From NCBI RefSeq assembly GCF_018263925.1, contig NZ_JAEVHF010000003.1, positions 124,001 through 188,000 of the forward strand: DNA of 64,000 nt, read 5' to 3'. A model generated the notes under the pieces. That model was not told the origin of the DNA, made no database searches, and worked only from the letters and a program-made list of their open reading frames with translations. The position numbers were made by a program, and so were the translations under genes. Below are positions 1 to 8,900 of the stretch, in pieces (positions within the stretch are counted from its first letter, which is position 1; every line of letters begins with the position of its first letter). The stretch is from Kistimonas asteriae. GTDB taxonomy: Bacteria > Pseudomonadota > Gammaproteobacteria > Pseudomonadales > Endozoicomonadaceae.

Positions 1-376
1 ACTTCAGGCGGATATCTTCACCCACGTCGGTGTACTCGTCCAGCTGGAACGGCGGGGTCAACGCGCTGTTCAGGATTTCCAGCTGCTTGCCCAGCACCTC
101 AATCTCACCGGTCTTCATGTTCGGGTTGACGGTACCTTCCGGACGCAGGCGGACTTTACCGGTCACCTTCAGGACAAACTCACTACGGGCGCGGTCTGCC
201 AGGGCAAAGGCGTCCACAGTATCGGGGTCAAACACCACCTGGGCAATCCCTTCCCGATCACGCAGATCCAGGAAAATGACACCGCCATGGTCACGGCGGC
301 GATGGACCCATCCACACAGTGTGACTTCCTGCCCCTCATGGGAGGCGTTCAGATCGCCGCAATAATGGCTGCGCAT
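1..376 (-). CDS. aspS: Aspartate-tRNA ligase, N-terminal part (cut by window edge)
   Basis: Charges tRNA-Asp (and tRNA-Asn where the non-discriminating form exists) with aspartate in the cytoplasm. The reverse-strand frame opens with [10 protein letters not shown] and continues with [19 protein letters not shown], the hallmark OB-fold anticodon-binding domain of bacterial AspRS. About 125 residues are visible, and the catalytic domain lies beyond the left edge. The ATG at 376 is the natural start because it opens the conserved N-terminus directly. It lies 95 bp downstream of fmdB on the same strand, an arrangement known from pseudomonads, so cotranscription is likely. Whether the enzyme is discriminating cannot be judged from this fragment. 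Confidence 0.95.
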   Translation of the reverse strand, partial: MRSHYCGDLNASHEGQEVTLCGWVHRRRDHGGVIFLDLRDREGIAQVVFDPDTVDAFALADRARSEFVLKVTGKVRLRPEGTVNPNMKTGEIEVLGKQLEILNSALTPPFQLDEYTDVGEDIRLK

Positions 377-471
377 ACTCAAACCTCAGTCTTCAAATCG
401 TTATCTGGCCTGTCCATGATGGACAGGTGTGCAATGCTCTCACCGACAATGGACAAGCCACTGCCCCGAGT

Positions 472-744
472 TCAGTCGCTGGTTGCTGAACAACCACCGC
501 AGCCGCTCTTGGTGTCCTTGCTCGGGCAATGATTGTCGCTGGTCGCGACATTCTTTGCCTTTTTGCCCTTGAAGTCCGTCTCGTACCAGCCGCCGCCCTT
601 AAGACGGAACGACGGGGCGGACAACAGCTTCCTCAGGGCAGACTCCCCACAGGCAGGGCAATCGGTCAGCGGGCTGTTACTGAATTTCTGAATAGCCTCA
701 CGGGTATCGCCACAGGATTGGCAAAGGTATTCATAGATCGGCAT
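472..744 (-). CDS. FmdB-family zinc ribbon protein
   Basis: Small 90-residue protein of the FmdB/putative regulatory family. It starts MPIYEYLCQSCG and has two CxxC pairs (Cys8/Cys11 and Cys29/Cys32) forming a rubredoxin-like zinc ribbon, followed by the typical KLLSAPSFRLKGGGWYETDF segment. The tail is extra Cys-rich (CGGC near the end). Function is not established for the family; regulation or metal/ribosome association has been proposed. It sits just upstream of aspS on the same strand, as in Pseudomonas, which supports the family call. Confidence 0.9.
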   Translation of the reverse strand: MPIYEYLCQSCGDTREAIQKFSNSPLTDCPACGESALRKLLSAPSFRLKGGGWYETDFKGKKAKNVATSDNHCPSKDTKSGCGGCSATSD

Positions 745-1263
745 AAATGGCGCGAACTCCGAACTCCGAACTCAAAACGGAACGAAACGCGGGATTATAA
801 CGTAATGCCAGCCCAAACAGCCATGCGCAGGACCACTATTCTTTGACCGGACGGCTGGCGCCCGGCTCAACCGACTTCGTAGATAAAAAAACAATCGTAA
901 ATAGGTACTACCACCTACATACGCAGAAAGTACCGCATTGTTAGACTTTTGTACCATGCAATACGGTCGTACCGGATACGGTTTCCGATTAAAGGCTGTC
1001 ACAGGACACTTACAATGACAGGCAAAACCTTGACATATGGCAAGGTTTATCGGCAACACGGACAGATATACTGCGGCCAACCTGTAGACAGAGAATGCCA
1101 GACGAAACGTCGTCAGTGCCTGGTTCGCATTAACAACACCAATGCACGCCACCAGCACAGACACGTCGCATTCTCACTTGCAGAACTGCTTTAGCCTGTC
1201 GGATAGGGGCATATCCGGCTGGCAACAAGAAGCAATACAACACCATGTGGAGTAGGTAACACA
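745..1263. other. Intergenic region: divergent promoter zone of fmdB and porin 1
   Basis: No convincing gene. The first part must hold the fmdB-aspS promoter. The segment 901-960 aligns without gaps to 2714-2773 upstream of the second porin; shared blocks include CTACATACGC and a TTGWTAGACT...GTACCATG stretch, so this is probably a conserved regulatory region. The last bases before porin 1 (GGAGTAGGTA then the ATG) are also shared with porin 2. Open frames across this zone lack family resemblance or ribosome binding sites and look like chance. Confidence 0.5.
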
Positions 1264-2613
1264 ATGCGAGCATTTAAACTGTCCGCGCTGGGCGCGGCTG
1301 TTATCGCTGCGACTGCGGCTACCGCAGCTCAGGCTAGCTTTGATCAATTTATTGATGACAGCACTCTGGATATCAAACTGCGTAATGCGTATTTTGATGA
1401 AAACAATACCGCACGAAATAACGGTGAAGGGACAGACTGGCACGACTGGGCGCAAGGTGTCGAAGTTAACTACACCTCCGGTTATGCATTCGGCATGATT
1501 GGTTTTGACGCCTCCCTGTATGGCAGCATGAAGCTGGACAGCAGCAATGAGCAAACCGGCCTTCAAGGTGGTGGCGACCAGTTGCTGCGCAGAGGCTCCA
1601 ATGGTGACTCCAACGGCTTCGGCAAATTGGGTCAGGCTTATCTGAAAGCCAAGTTTGGCGACGACGATCTGAACGTCGAAGCCAAAGCGGGTTACATGAA
1701 GCATGACACCATCCTGGTAGCCAGCTCTGGCTCCCGCTTGGTACCCAGCTCCTTCCGTGGCTACGGCTTCGATTCCAACATCTACGGCCTGGGCCTTTAC
1801 GGCGCTTATGCTGACCAGATTTCTCACCGTACCTCGCAAAGCTACGATGACTTCCAAGGCAAGGACGACGCCAACGGAAATGCCGTTACCGTTGACAGCA
1901 TCTACTCCATCGGTGCGACCTACAACCTGGCGGGTGTAGACCTGAATGCCGAATATGCTCGCGGCGAAGACTACATCAAGATCCAATACTACAACGCTGC
2001 TTATACCTTTGATCTCAGTGACGGCATGAGCCTGTTGATCGATGGTCAGCACTACAGAGCGAAGGAAGACGGCAAGGCTTGGAATGGTAACGGTGCCAGC
2101 ACCGGCGCCTTTAAGGATGACGCCAATCTGACCAACCTGAACGCCGCCCTGTCAATCGACAACCTGACTCTGAGCCTGTCTTACACAACGGTTGACGCAG
2201 AAGGCGAAACTGGTCAAGCAGGTGCCTTCGAATACTGGATGGCCGACAACGAATACGGCGGCGGTAACTTCTGGACTTCTCGCCAAGTCTCTGACTTCTA
2301 CTACGATGGCGAAAAAGTCTGGCAGGTTGGTGCAGAGTACAACTTCGCAGACTTCGGCATGCCTGGCCTGTATACCGGTCTGACCTACACTCGCGGTAGC
2401 AGCATTGACAAAGTAACCGCAGCAGCCAACGGGTTTGACAAAGAAACTGAAATTGACGCAGTTGTAGGTTACGCCTTCCAGGAAGGCGCTCTGAAAGGTC
2501 TGAGCGTCAGCGTGGAAAATGGCTACTGGAAATCCAAAGGTTACCAGGGAGCCGACGACGAACGCACCAACAACATGCGTGTCTACGTAGACTACACCCT
2601 GAGCGTATTCTAA
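1264..2613 (+). CDS. OprD-family outer membrane porin (paralogue 1)
   Basis: A 449-residue outer membrane channel of the OprD/OpdX type, which passes small organic acids, amino acids or peptides. It has a signal peptide (MRAFKLSALGAAVIAATAATAAQA, cleavage after AQA) and then the OprD-like N-terminus with LRNAYFD and W..WAQGVEVNYTSGY. Alternating amphipathic strands rich in Tyr/Gly follow, ending in DYTLSVF with the C-terminal Phe typical of beta-barrels recognised by BamA. It is the first of three tandem OprD-like genes and has its own terminator. The signal peptide and leader are almost identical to those of the next gene, so the two are duplicates. The substrate cannot be read from sequence. 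The long reverse-strand open frame at 1174-2052 is a shadow. Confidence 0.92.
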   Translation: MRAFKLSALGAAVIAATAATAAQASFDQFIDDSTLDIKLRNAYFDENNTARNNGEGTDWHDWAQGVEVNYTSGYAFGMIGFDASLYGSMKLDSSNEQTGLQGGGDQLLRRGSNGDSNGFGKLGQAYLKAKFGDDDLNVEAKAGYMKHDTILVASSGSRLVPSSFRGYGFDSNIYGLGLYGAYADQISHRTSQSYDDFQGKDDANGNAVTVDSIYSIGATYNLAGVDLNAEYARGEDYIKIQYYNAAYTFDLSDGMSLLIDGQHYRAKEDGKAWNGNGASTGAFKDDANLTNLNAALSIDNLTLSLSYTTVDAEGETGQAGAFEYWMADNEYGGGNFWTSRQVSDFYYDGEKVWQVGAEYNFADFGMPGLYTGLTYTRGSSIDKVTAAANGFDKETEIDAVVGYAFQEGALKGLSVSVENGYWKSKGYQGADDERTNNMRVYVDYTLSVF

Positions 2614-2635
2614 TACCCTCACGGTCAGTCAACAC

Positions 2636-2670
2636 AATGAAACGCCACCTTCGGGTGGCGTTTTTACATC
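2636..2670 (+). terminator. Intrinsic terminator after porin 1
   Basis: Inverted repeat AAACGCCACC / GGTGGCGTTT around a TTCG tetraloop, followed by a T-rich tail. It lies 30 bp past the stop codon of the first porin, a textbook Rho-independent terminator. Confidence 0.9.
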
Positions 2671-3080
2671 TTGCCTCCCCCAATCAGTCACACCTCGAAT
2701 ATCCCTACAAGGCATAGGTGCTTGTCACTACATACGCTTCAATATGCCTATTGATAGACTCAAGTACCATGAAGCACAGGCTGCAATCTGTCGTTTTCCT
2801 TGCGTTCGCCCTCTGTTTTCCCTCATTCGTCCAGTGAAAACCAGAACCCGGGACAATTGCTATCAGCACAACTCATCGCTGAGTTGCAGCCTGCCTGTAT
2901 CCAGCTGCGTCTGCATAAACGATTCCGCCCGGCAATGCTGTGATGCATACAACAACAATGCCTGTTATTGCCGATCAGGCGAGCAGCCCTGGTGCAGCTT
3001 CTACCAGGCAGGCGGATTGGGGTAAATCCGACCTGCCAACGTAAGACCGTTAGAACACCATTTTGGAGTAGGTAGGACAA
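2671..3080. promoter_or_regulatory. Porin 2 upstream region, homologous to the porin 1 upstream region
   Basis: About 410 bp without a supportable gene. Bases 2714-2773 align ungapped with 901-960, with conserved blocks ATAGGT, CTACATACGC, TAGACT and AGTACCATG/TGTACCATG. The distal part ends in TTTTGGAGTAGGTAGGAC before the ATG, matching the porin 1 leader. The remainder has diverged. This suggests duplication of gene plus promoter, with a retained regulatory element whose regulator is unknown. Confidence 0.5.
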
Positions 3081-4376
3081 ATGCGCGCATTGAAATTATC
3101 CGCCCTGGGCGCGGCGGTAATGGCTGCTACGGCAGCAACGGCGGCTCAGGCCAGCTTTGAGCAGCTGGTTGACGACAGTAGCCTGACGTTGACATACAAG
3201 ATGTACAAATGGGATCAGGAAAACAAAAACAATCAGGGAAAATACAAGGATGCGCAGGACGAATTTGTTCACGCCCTGATTGCCGACTACAAATCCGGCT
3301 ACTTCGCTGACATCATCGGCTTCGATTTCCAGGTCGGCATGGCGCGCGACATCAACAGCGATGACAAGTTTTCCGGCACCAACCTGCCCGGTGGTGGCAG
3401 CAACGGCCACCTGGACGATATCGCCGGTGTGCAGCAGGCTTACCTGAAAGCCAAATTCGGTGGCGAAGACCTGAATGTGTACGGCACCTACGGCCAGAAG
3501 AAGCGTGACCTGCAATCCTACAGCGACAGTGGCTCCCGTATCCTGAACGCCTCCTCCTTCGGTGCTGACGTGGTATCCAATATCCACGGACTGAACCTGT
3601 ATGCAACCCGCATCGATGCCTTCAGTGCTCGTAACCAGTCAACCTTTAAAGACGATCTCAAGAACAGCAACGGCCAGACCATTGACGATGTCATGATCTA
3701 CGGCGCTGGCTACGAGTGGAACGGTCTTGGCGGTGTATTAGAACAAGCCAAATCCCAGGACTACCTGAAGAAGACCATCGCCAAGGTGTATTACACCCTG
3801 CCGGTCAGCGAGAATGTTTCTGTTGATTTCGACGCACGCTACGGCAAGGTCGAAAAAGACGGCAAGCTGTATGACACCGCTTTCTTAGATGCCAACGGCA
3901 ACTACGAATCCTCTTACAACAACCTTAACGCCACCCTGAACATTGGCAATGCCTATGTCGGTGTTGGCTACAACAAGACCAAGGATGGCGACTACGACAA
4001 CAAGCTTTTCTCTAACGACCACGGCAGCTTCAACTCTTCCCTGGATCTGGAGATGGGTTACAACTACGAAGACGAAAAAGCTTACGTAGTGAAAGCCGGT
4101 TACGACTTCGCTGACTACGTTCCTGGCCTGGGCGTCAATGTCTGGTACGCCAAGGGCAAAGACGCCAAGGACTTTGAGAACTTCAACCAGAAAGAAGTTG
4201 GCGCTAACGTCAGCTACAACTTCTCTGGCAAACTGGACGGCCTGTCTCTGGTTTACTTTCACACTGCTTACCGCACCAGCGGTGATTACGCGACCGGCCG
4301 CGACGATGCACTGGGCGGCATGTACAACACCAACATCAACCGTGTTTACCTGACTTACACATACGAAGTCTTCTAA
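3081..4376 (+). CDS. OprD-family outer membrane porin (paralogue 2)
   Basis: A 431-residue beta-barrel porin. The signal peptide MRALKLSALGAAVMAATAATAAQA differs from that of the upstream paralogue at only a few positions, and the mature start SFEQLVDDSSLTLTYKMYKWDQ is the OprD-like N-terminus. The barrel strands and the terminal YLTYTYEVF with C-terminal Phe fit outer membrane insertion. The body is much more diverged than the signal peptide, especially in the Lys/Asp/Asn-rich loops, which suggests altered substrate choice. GGAG lies upstream of the ATG at a good distance. It has its own terminator and is likely a monocistronic unit. Confidence 0.92.
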   Translation: MRALKLSALGAAVMAATAATAAQASFEQLVDDSSLTLTYKMYKWDQENKNNQGKYKDAQDEFVHALIADYKSGYFADIIGFDFQVGMARDINSDDKFSGTNLPGGGSNGHLDDIAGVQQAYLKAKFGGEDLNVYGTYGQKKRDLQSYSDSGSRILNASSFGADVVSNIHGLNLYATRIDAFSARNQSTFKDDLKNSNGQTIDDVMIYGAGYEWNGLGGVLEQAKSQDYLKKTIAKVYYTLPVSENVSVDFDARYGKVEKDGKLYDTAFLDANGNYESSYNNLNATLNIGNAYVGVGYNKTKDGDYDNKLFSNDHGSFNSSLDLEMGYNYEDEKAYVVKAGYDFADYVPGLGVNVWYAKGKDAKDFENFNQKEVGANVSYNFSGKLDGLSLVYFHTAYRTSGDYATGRDDALGGMYNTNINRVYLTYTYEVF

Positions 4377-4395
4377 TACGCCATCAGCCCTCAGT

Positions 4396-4431
4396 AAAAC
4401 GCCACCCCACCTAAGAGTGGCGTTTTACTAT
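4396..4431 (+). terminator. Intrinsic terminator after porin 2
   Basis: Stem AAAACGCCAC / GTGGCGTTTT with a loop around CCCACCTAAGA and a short T-rich tail, 20 bp past the porin 2 stop. The stem is nearly the same as that of the porin 1 terminator, further evidence that the whole transcription unit was duplicated. Confidence 0.85.
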
Positions 4432-4679
4432 CATCAGCACACGAAAAAACCGCTACCACTCATCGTAAATCTCCCGCCTTCAATTTGCATAATTACGTTT
4501 TCTTGACTAATTCATTACACACACTCATTTACGGGTACTGACGCCAATAGTGGCAAAACCGGCGGAGGCCGGTCAGTGACTTCAGGAAAGGAGGCTTGAC
4601 CCCCGGCAGACAACAACGCCTCAGCAAGGGCGCTTAGAGGCCGGGTACCGGACAAGAGACCGACTGGAGCAGCGGAGTA
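4432..4679 (+). promoter_or_regulatory. Porin 3 upstream region with GC-rich, possibly structured leader
   Basis: AT-rich stretch (4440-4550) followed by a GC-rich leader (4558-4676). The leader contains short self-complementary segments such as CCGG-CGGAGG-CCGG near 4560 and CCGG-GTA-CCGG near 4645. GGAG/GGAGTA precedes the ATG. It shows no resemblance to the leaders of the other two porins. I could not match it to a known riboswitch. Confidence 0.35.
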
Positions 4680-6086
4680 ATGGCTTTACACAGATCCTCA
4701 CTGGCAGCCGCCATTTCCATGGCAATTTCCTCAGGACTCATGATTGCGGCGGAAGCCCAGGCAGAAGGCTATGTCGGTGACTCCTTCGCCAAAATGATGG
4801 ACGACACTGGCGTCAACCTGGAATTGCGTAACTTTTATTTCAATCGGGACTTTAAAAGCAAGCAGTGGAACGATGCTACACCGGCCCAGCGGTTACCGGA
4901 TATTCGAGAGTCTTGGGCACAGGGTGTTCGCCTCAATGTTGAATCTGGCTATTTTATGGATCTCATTGGCATTGATGCCGCGTGGTACGGATCACTCAAA
5001 TTAGTTGGGAAAGATGACAAGTGGGGATCAGGCGCATTAAGGACTGCCACCGAGAAAGACATCAAGGAAAGAGATGGCGTCAAGTATGTTGAAGCGAAAC
5101 AAAAAAGCTACGATAAACTAGGCCAGGTTTTCCTGAAAACCCGTTTTGGCGATGAGTCCCTCAATGCTCATATTAATGCAGGCCGCATGTTCATGGATAC
5201 CGGCCTGTTAAATGACAGTGATTCCCGCGTAACCCCCTCAACCACACAAGCAATCTATGCTGATATCAACTGGGACGCTTTCACACTTTATGGTTTCAGT
5301 TCCGATAAAGCATCCACTAAAACTCAAAGTGGTTTTCATAAATACAAAGGCCCTTCCTATACATACAGCGGAACAACCGTTACTGAAGGGAAAGAAGGTG
5401 ACTGGAAGATTAACTCCATCGGTGCACGTTTTGATACCGGTGAAGGCTATGGTCTTGATGTGCAACTTGCCAAGGCCAAAGACTACAAGAAAATGGACTA
5501 TCTGAATGCTTATTACACCCTGAACATCAGCGAAGACACCAGCATTCTGTTTGATGGTTATTACTACAAAGGCAAAGGCGATGGTAAATACCTGGAAAAA
5601 GTTGAACATAATGGCAAGCTGAAAGAGTGGGACAGCAAGCTCTGGAATCTTGTTGCCCAACTCCGCGTCAGCGATCTGAAATTCGCTATCTCATACCAAA
5701 AGGTTGATGGCGATTTTTACGATTACCTCTGGGGAGGGTCTGATGATAACGGCCTGATGACATGGAATGCTGTTCAGTATTGGGATTTCAACAACAAGGA
5801 TGAAAAATCTTGGATGGCCAAAGTCGATTATGACTTTAGCAACTTAGGTCTACCCGGCTTCAACTTTATGACTCGCTATGTTAAAGGCGAATACCATGAG
5901 CAGGCTGGCAGCACGAAAAAAACACGTCATGAATGGGAACGTGATACCGATCTCAGCTACGCGTTTCAAGATGGCGCCCTCAAAGGCCTCACCATTACGC
6001 TTCGTAACGCCACATTCAGAACCTATGGCACTGATAGCCTGAATGAAAACCGTCTAATTGTTGATTACACCATTGCTCTTCTGTGA
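4680..6086 (+). CDS. OprD-family outer membrane porin (paralogue 3)
   Basis: A 468-residue OprD-like porin. The signal peptide (ends in AEAQA) is unlike those of the first two, but the mature protein has the same features: VNLELRNFYFNRDF, SWAQGVRLNVESGYFMDLIGIDAAWYGSLKL, LGQVFLKTRFGDESLNAHINAGRM, and a final RLIVDYTIALL. The C-terminus is Leu instead of the usual Phe. It is slightly longer than the family norm through Lys-rich loops. It is the third gene of the cluster, more distant than the first two are from each other, and is probably an older duplicate. Confidence 0.9.
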   Translation: MALHRSSLAAAISMAISSGLMIAAEAQAEGYVGDSFAKMMDDTGVNLELRNFYFNRDFKSKQWNDATPAQRLPDIRESWAQGVRLNVESGYFMDLIGIDAAWYGSLKLVGKDDKWGSGALRTATEKDIKERDGVKYVEAKQKSYDKLGQVFLKTRFGDESLNAHINAGRMFMDTGLLNDSDSRVTPSTTQAIYADINWDAFTLYGFSSDKASTKTQSGFHKYKGPSYTYSGTTVTEGKEGDWKINSIGARFDTGEGYGLDVQLAKAKDYKKMDYLNAYYTLNISEDTSILFDGYYYKGKGDGKYLEKVEHNGKLKEWDSKLWNLVAQLRVSDLKFAISYQKVDGDFYDYLWGGSDDNGLMTWNAVQYWDFNNKDEKSWMAKVDYDFSNLGLPGFNFMTRYVKGEYHEQAGSTKKTRHEWERDTDLSYAFQDGALKGLTITLRNATFRTYGTDSLNENRLIVDYTIALL

Positions 6087-6102
6087 AATAAACCTTCCCT
6101 AG

Positions 6103-6128
6103 GCAGGCAGGCTTATGTAGCTGCCTGC
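6103..6128 (+). terminator. Possible terminator hairpin after porin 3
   Basis: Perfect 8-bp stem GCAGGCAG / CTGCCTGC with a 10-nt loop, 16 bp past the porin 3 stop. The tail (ATTATAAA) is AT-rich but lacks a T run, so termination strength is uncertain. Confidence 0.45.
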
Positions 6129-6276
6129 ATTATAAACGCCTAAACGTGCCTCTTATGACATAAAAAGAAGGCATCTCTGCCCTTGAAGATTTTCCACAAT
6201 GAAATAGCTTAAAGCGGTATGGTAACGCGTCGACACAAGAACCAAACCCACAACAGTCGAGAAAACAATAATAACA

Positions 6277-7119
6277 ATGCAAGCACTCAACAACAAAATT
6301 ACCCTCATCACCGGTGCCGGTTCCGGTATTGGCCGGGCACTCGCCATCCAGCTGGCTAACCAAGACTGCAAACTGATTCTGACAGATATCAATAATGCAG
6401 CCCTGCAAGAAACCGCCACATTACTGCCAAATACTGGCGAGCTCTTACTGGAAACCCTCGATGTCGCCTCTCTTCAACAGTGGGAACAACTGAAAGCAAA
6501 AACCATGGCGACGTACAAGCATGTCGATATTCTCATCAACAATGCTGGCGTAGCGCTATGCCAACCCTTCAGCGATATGTCGCTTGAGAATCTTGACTGG
6601 CTGATGAATGTCAATTTCAAAGGGGTTGTCTTCGGTTGCAAGGTATTCCTTCCCCTGCTCGAAAAAAGCCCTGACGCCCATATCGTGAATATATCCAGCG
6701 TCTTCGGCATGATTGGCGTACCCACCCAGAGCGCTTACAATGCCAGCAAATTTGCAGTTCGTGGCCTCACTGAATCACTGCATCAAGAACTCCACGAAAC
6801 CCCAATCAATGTATCCTGCATCTACCCCGGCGGCATCAAGACGAACATCGTCAAAAATGCACGCTATTTTGAAGGCCCAGATGGTATTACCAATCAACAG
6901 GACGCATCCAGTGAATTTGCCAATATAGCCATGACTACCGCGGAAAAAGCGGCCAGCACCATTCTCAAAGGCATCCTAAAAAATAAAAAGCGCATACTGA
7001 TCGGGCCAGATGCCCGTGCTATCGATTGGATGCAACGACTGCTTCCCAATAGCTACGACAAACTATTGAGATTAGGATTGAAGGGAAAACAACAAAGACA
7101 GCGACTCAAAACAACTTAG
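6277..7119 (+). CDS. SDR-family NAD(P)-dependent oxidoreductase
   Basis: A 280-residue classical short-chain dehydrogenase/reductase. The Rossmann motif TGAGSGIG is at residues 12-19, the structural NNAG at 88-91, the catalytic Ser near 141 and the Tyr154-x3-Lys158 pair (YNASK). The Asp at 37 after beta-2 suggests preference for NAD over NADP. The long C-terminal part (after TNIV) resembles acetoin/hydroxysteroid-type SDRs with an extra helical tail. The substrate is unknown. The gene stands alone between porin 3 and the convergent HU-like gene. Confidence 0.88.
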   Translation: MQALNNKITLITGAGSGIGRALAIQLANQDCKLILTDINNAALQETATLLPNTGELLLETLDVASLQQWEQLKAKTMATYKHVDILINNAGVALCQPFSDMSLENLDWLMNVNFKGVVFGCKVFLPLLEKSPDAHIVNISSVFGMIGVPTQSAYNASKFAVRGLTESLHQELHETPINVSCIYPGGIKTNIVKNARYFEGPDGITNQQDASSEFANIAMTTAEKAASTILKGILKNKKRILIGPDARAIDWMQRLLPNSYDKLLRLGLKGKQQRQRLKTT

Positions 7120-7130
7120 GCGGGGATATT

Positions 7131-7167
7131 GCCACGCTACTAGTAAAAACATAAGCGGCGTGGCATC
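7131..7167. terminator. Hairpin between convergent SDR and HU-like genes
   Basis: Inverted repeat TGCCACGC / GCGTGGCA separated by about 20 AT-rich bases, in the 58-bp gap between the two convergent stop codons. It may act on both strands; no clear T run is present. Confidence 0.4.
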
Positions 7168-7177
7168 AATCAGAGGG

Positions 7178-7516
7178 TCAGCTGGAGGCAAACTCCTTGA
7201 GCTTTTTGAGCGGCCTGACTTTCACCTGTATAGAAGCAGGTTTAGCCGCAACATCCATAAGCTCTCCGGGCTTGAATGGGTTAGGTACATTTTTTCGGGC
7301 TTTCCGAGCAGGCTTTTTAATCGTCACAATTTTGAGAAGTCCCGGCAGGGTAAATTCACCGCAACCTCTTTTCTTAACATGACGCTCAACCAGATCGGTT
7401 AGCTCCTCCAGTACGGCTGAAACGTCTCGTTTTGTGAGACCGGTATTCTCGGCAATATCAGCCAGAATCTGTGTTTTACTGTATTTTTCTTTGATTGCGT
7501 TTTTTTTGGCTGCCAT
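7178..7516 (-). CDS. HU/IHF-family DNA-binding protein, long form
   Basis: A 112-residue nucleoid-type DNA-bending protein. The segment KTQILADIAENTGLTKRDV...VLEELTDLVERHVKKRGCGEFTLPGLLKIV is the HU helix-turn-helix dimerisation part. KPARKARKNVPNPFKPGELMDV corresponds to the DNA-binding beta arm (the arm normally reads GRNPxTGE). It is about 20 residues longer than HU, with a Lys-rich N-terminus and a C-terminal extension. It resembles the HU-like proteins described in some gammaproteobacteria as an additional, non-essential HU. The start ATG is preceded by GGAGACGATCGTT. Confidence 0.85.
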   Translation of the reverse strand: MAAKKNAIKEKYSKTQILADIAENTGLTKRDVSAVLEELTDLVERHVKKRGCGEFTLPGLLKIVTIKKPARKARKNVPNPFKPGELMDVAAKPASIQVKVRPLKKLKEFASS

Positions 7517-7997
7517 AACGATCGTCTCCAGGCATGTCTTCCTAACACTAAACGAAATTCCGCTTTACACTCCCGCAACAACCCATCACTGACAGCAAAC
7601 CCGAGGACAAATACAGGTGTACCAATCATATCGTCATCTTTCAAATCAAACGACAGAGTGCTAAAAAACAACACCATGAAAGCGAACAGAAATAACTGGG
7701 TACGAAATCAATATAAACGATGCATTTAGACCATGCGAGTATTTTTTGGCCAGTAAATCTACTTTTTTCCCAGTTTTCGCAGGTTTCATCGATTTATCAG
7801 CTATATATACGACAATACTTCTGCATAATTTGCTCGTGACTGCGCGCTCAGGTTACATTAGACGCATGGCTGTATGATGATCAGTTTTAGAAGCATAACC
7901 TGACCCAAGGCGTATCGGCTCGGGACTTACGACAGCCAACATGCAGTAACCATTTGGTTTCATCACGATTAACAAGACTGTAACACCTATAAATAGG
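7517..7997. other. Intergenic region between HU-like and cold-shock genes
   Basis: 480 bp of AT-rich DNA between divergent genes. It should contain both promoters. I find no credible coding frame, tRNA or strong hairpin; the open frames across it lack start signals and family resemblance. Confidence 0.4.
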
Positions 7998-8654
7998 ATG
8001 AACACAAAGGACATGTATCTCAAACACTTGAAATTTCTACACACCCTGCTGGGTTTGGTACTCATTACGGGTTACCTGACCAGTTATACATTGCTGACGC
8101 GTCTATACCCTGACGTCTACCCCAATCAGACCGTAATCGATATTCTATTGGACAGTAACAATATTCTGCTGCTGGTCACAGCAACTGCCAATCTGTTGCT
8201 AGGCACGTATCTGGTCGCCTTGCATGGCAGTCGTCGTTTACTGCAGATGACTGGTAGCGTACTGATCATCCTGTCAGGGTTGTCAGCAGCATCTGTAACG
8301 TTTGGGCGTCTTCCACAAATGCCTGGCGACTTAAATATTGCATTACTTCCTTTAAGCGCACTGCTTGCAGGCCTCGCGGCTCACCTTTTATGTAATCTGC
8401 GAGCCCTCAACCCTAAAACACGACTGATTGTCGATACTTCGGATCGTGAAACCGGCACCGTAAAGTGGTTCAATATTTCCAAGGGCTTCGGTTTTATCAC
8501 TCGTGACCAGGGTGAGGATGTCTTCGTCCACTATCGAGCCATTCGCGGAGAAGGTCATCGAACACTCGCCGAAGGGCAACGGGTGGAGTTCATTGTCACC
8601 AAGAAAGAGAAAGGGCTTCAGGCTGAAGATGTGATATCAGCTCCAGCTCACTGA
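7998..8654 (+). CDS. Membrane protein with C-terminal cold-shock domain
   Basis: A 218-residue fusion. Residues 10-135 hold four hydrophobic segments (about 13-33, 55-76, 82-100 and 112-134). Residues 150-216 are a cold-shock domain with RNP1 KGFGFI (162-167) and RNP2 VFVHY (175-179). Cold-shock domains bind single-stranded RNA/DNA. Here the domain would be tethered at the cytoplasmic face of the inner membrane. This architecture is known in several gammaproteobacteria, but its role is not established. It is followed by a strong terminator. Confidence 0.85.
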   Translation: MNTKDMYLKHLKFLHTLLGLVLITGYLTSYTLLTRLYPDVYPNQTVIDILLDSNNILLLVTATANLLLGTYLVALHGSRRLLQMTGSVLIILSGLSAASVTFGRLPQMPGDLNIALLPLSALLAGLAAHLLCNLRALNPKTRLIVDTSDRETGTVKWFNISKGFGFITRDQGEDVFVHYRAIRGEGHRTLAEGQRVEFIVTKKEKGLQAEDVISAPAH

Positions 8655-8655
8655 A

Positions 8656-8690
8656 TAAAAAAATGCCGGTATTCACCGGCATTTTTTTCA
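8656..8690 (+). terminator. Intrinsic terminator after the cold-shock gene
   Basis: AAAAAATGCCGGT / ACCGGCATTTTTT stem with a short loop and T run, just past the stop. It is symmetrical, so it probably also serves slyX on the opposite strand. Confidence 0.92.
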
Positions 8691-8885
8691 ATAGTGTGGT
8701 GGTGGTTCTTCTTGCTCTTCCAGCTGCATGGTCACCAGGGTCTGGAACTGTTCACGCAACCGCCCTATTTCCAGCGTCAGGCGTTCAATATCCTTCTGCT
8801 GACGTGTCACAACATCGTTCAAGGTCTGTAAGCTGTCTTCCTGAAAGCTCAGCTGAGTCTGAACTTCAAGCAATTCATTACTCAT
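8688..8885 (-). CDS. slyX: SlyX family protein
   Basis: A 65-residue SlyX homologue. It is a heptad-patterned coiled coil (LLEVQTQLSFQEDSLQTLNDVVTRQ...IERLTLEIGRLREQ) ending in the family-typical PPPHY. Function is poorly defined (named from the slyD-linked locus of E. coli). The gene follows the HIT-domain gene by 15 bp on the same strand, suggesting one transcript. Confidence 0.9.
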   Translation of the reverse strand: MSNELLEVQTQLSFQEDSLQTLNDVVTRQQKDIERLTLEIGRLREQFQTLVTMQLEEQEEPPPHY

Positions 8886-8900
8886 GAAGCCCTGCTCCGG

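Noticed and set aside
1174..2052. Long reverse-strand open frame opposite porin 1 (and similar ones opposite porins 2 and 3)
   Set aside because: Mirrors the codon pattern of the porin; no start signal or family resemblance.
4558..4676. Possible riboswitch ahead of porin 3
   Set aside because: Short self-complementary GC blocks only; no match to a known riboswitch core that I can recall.
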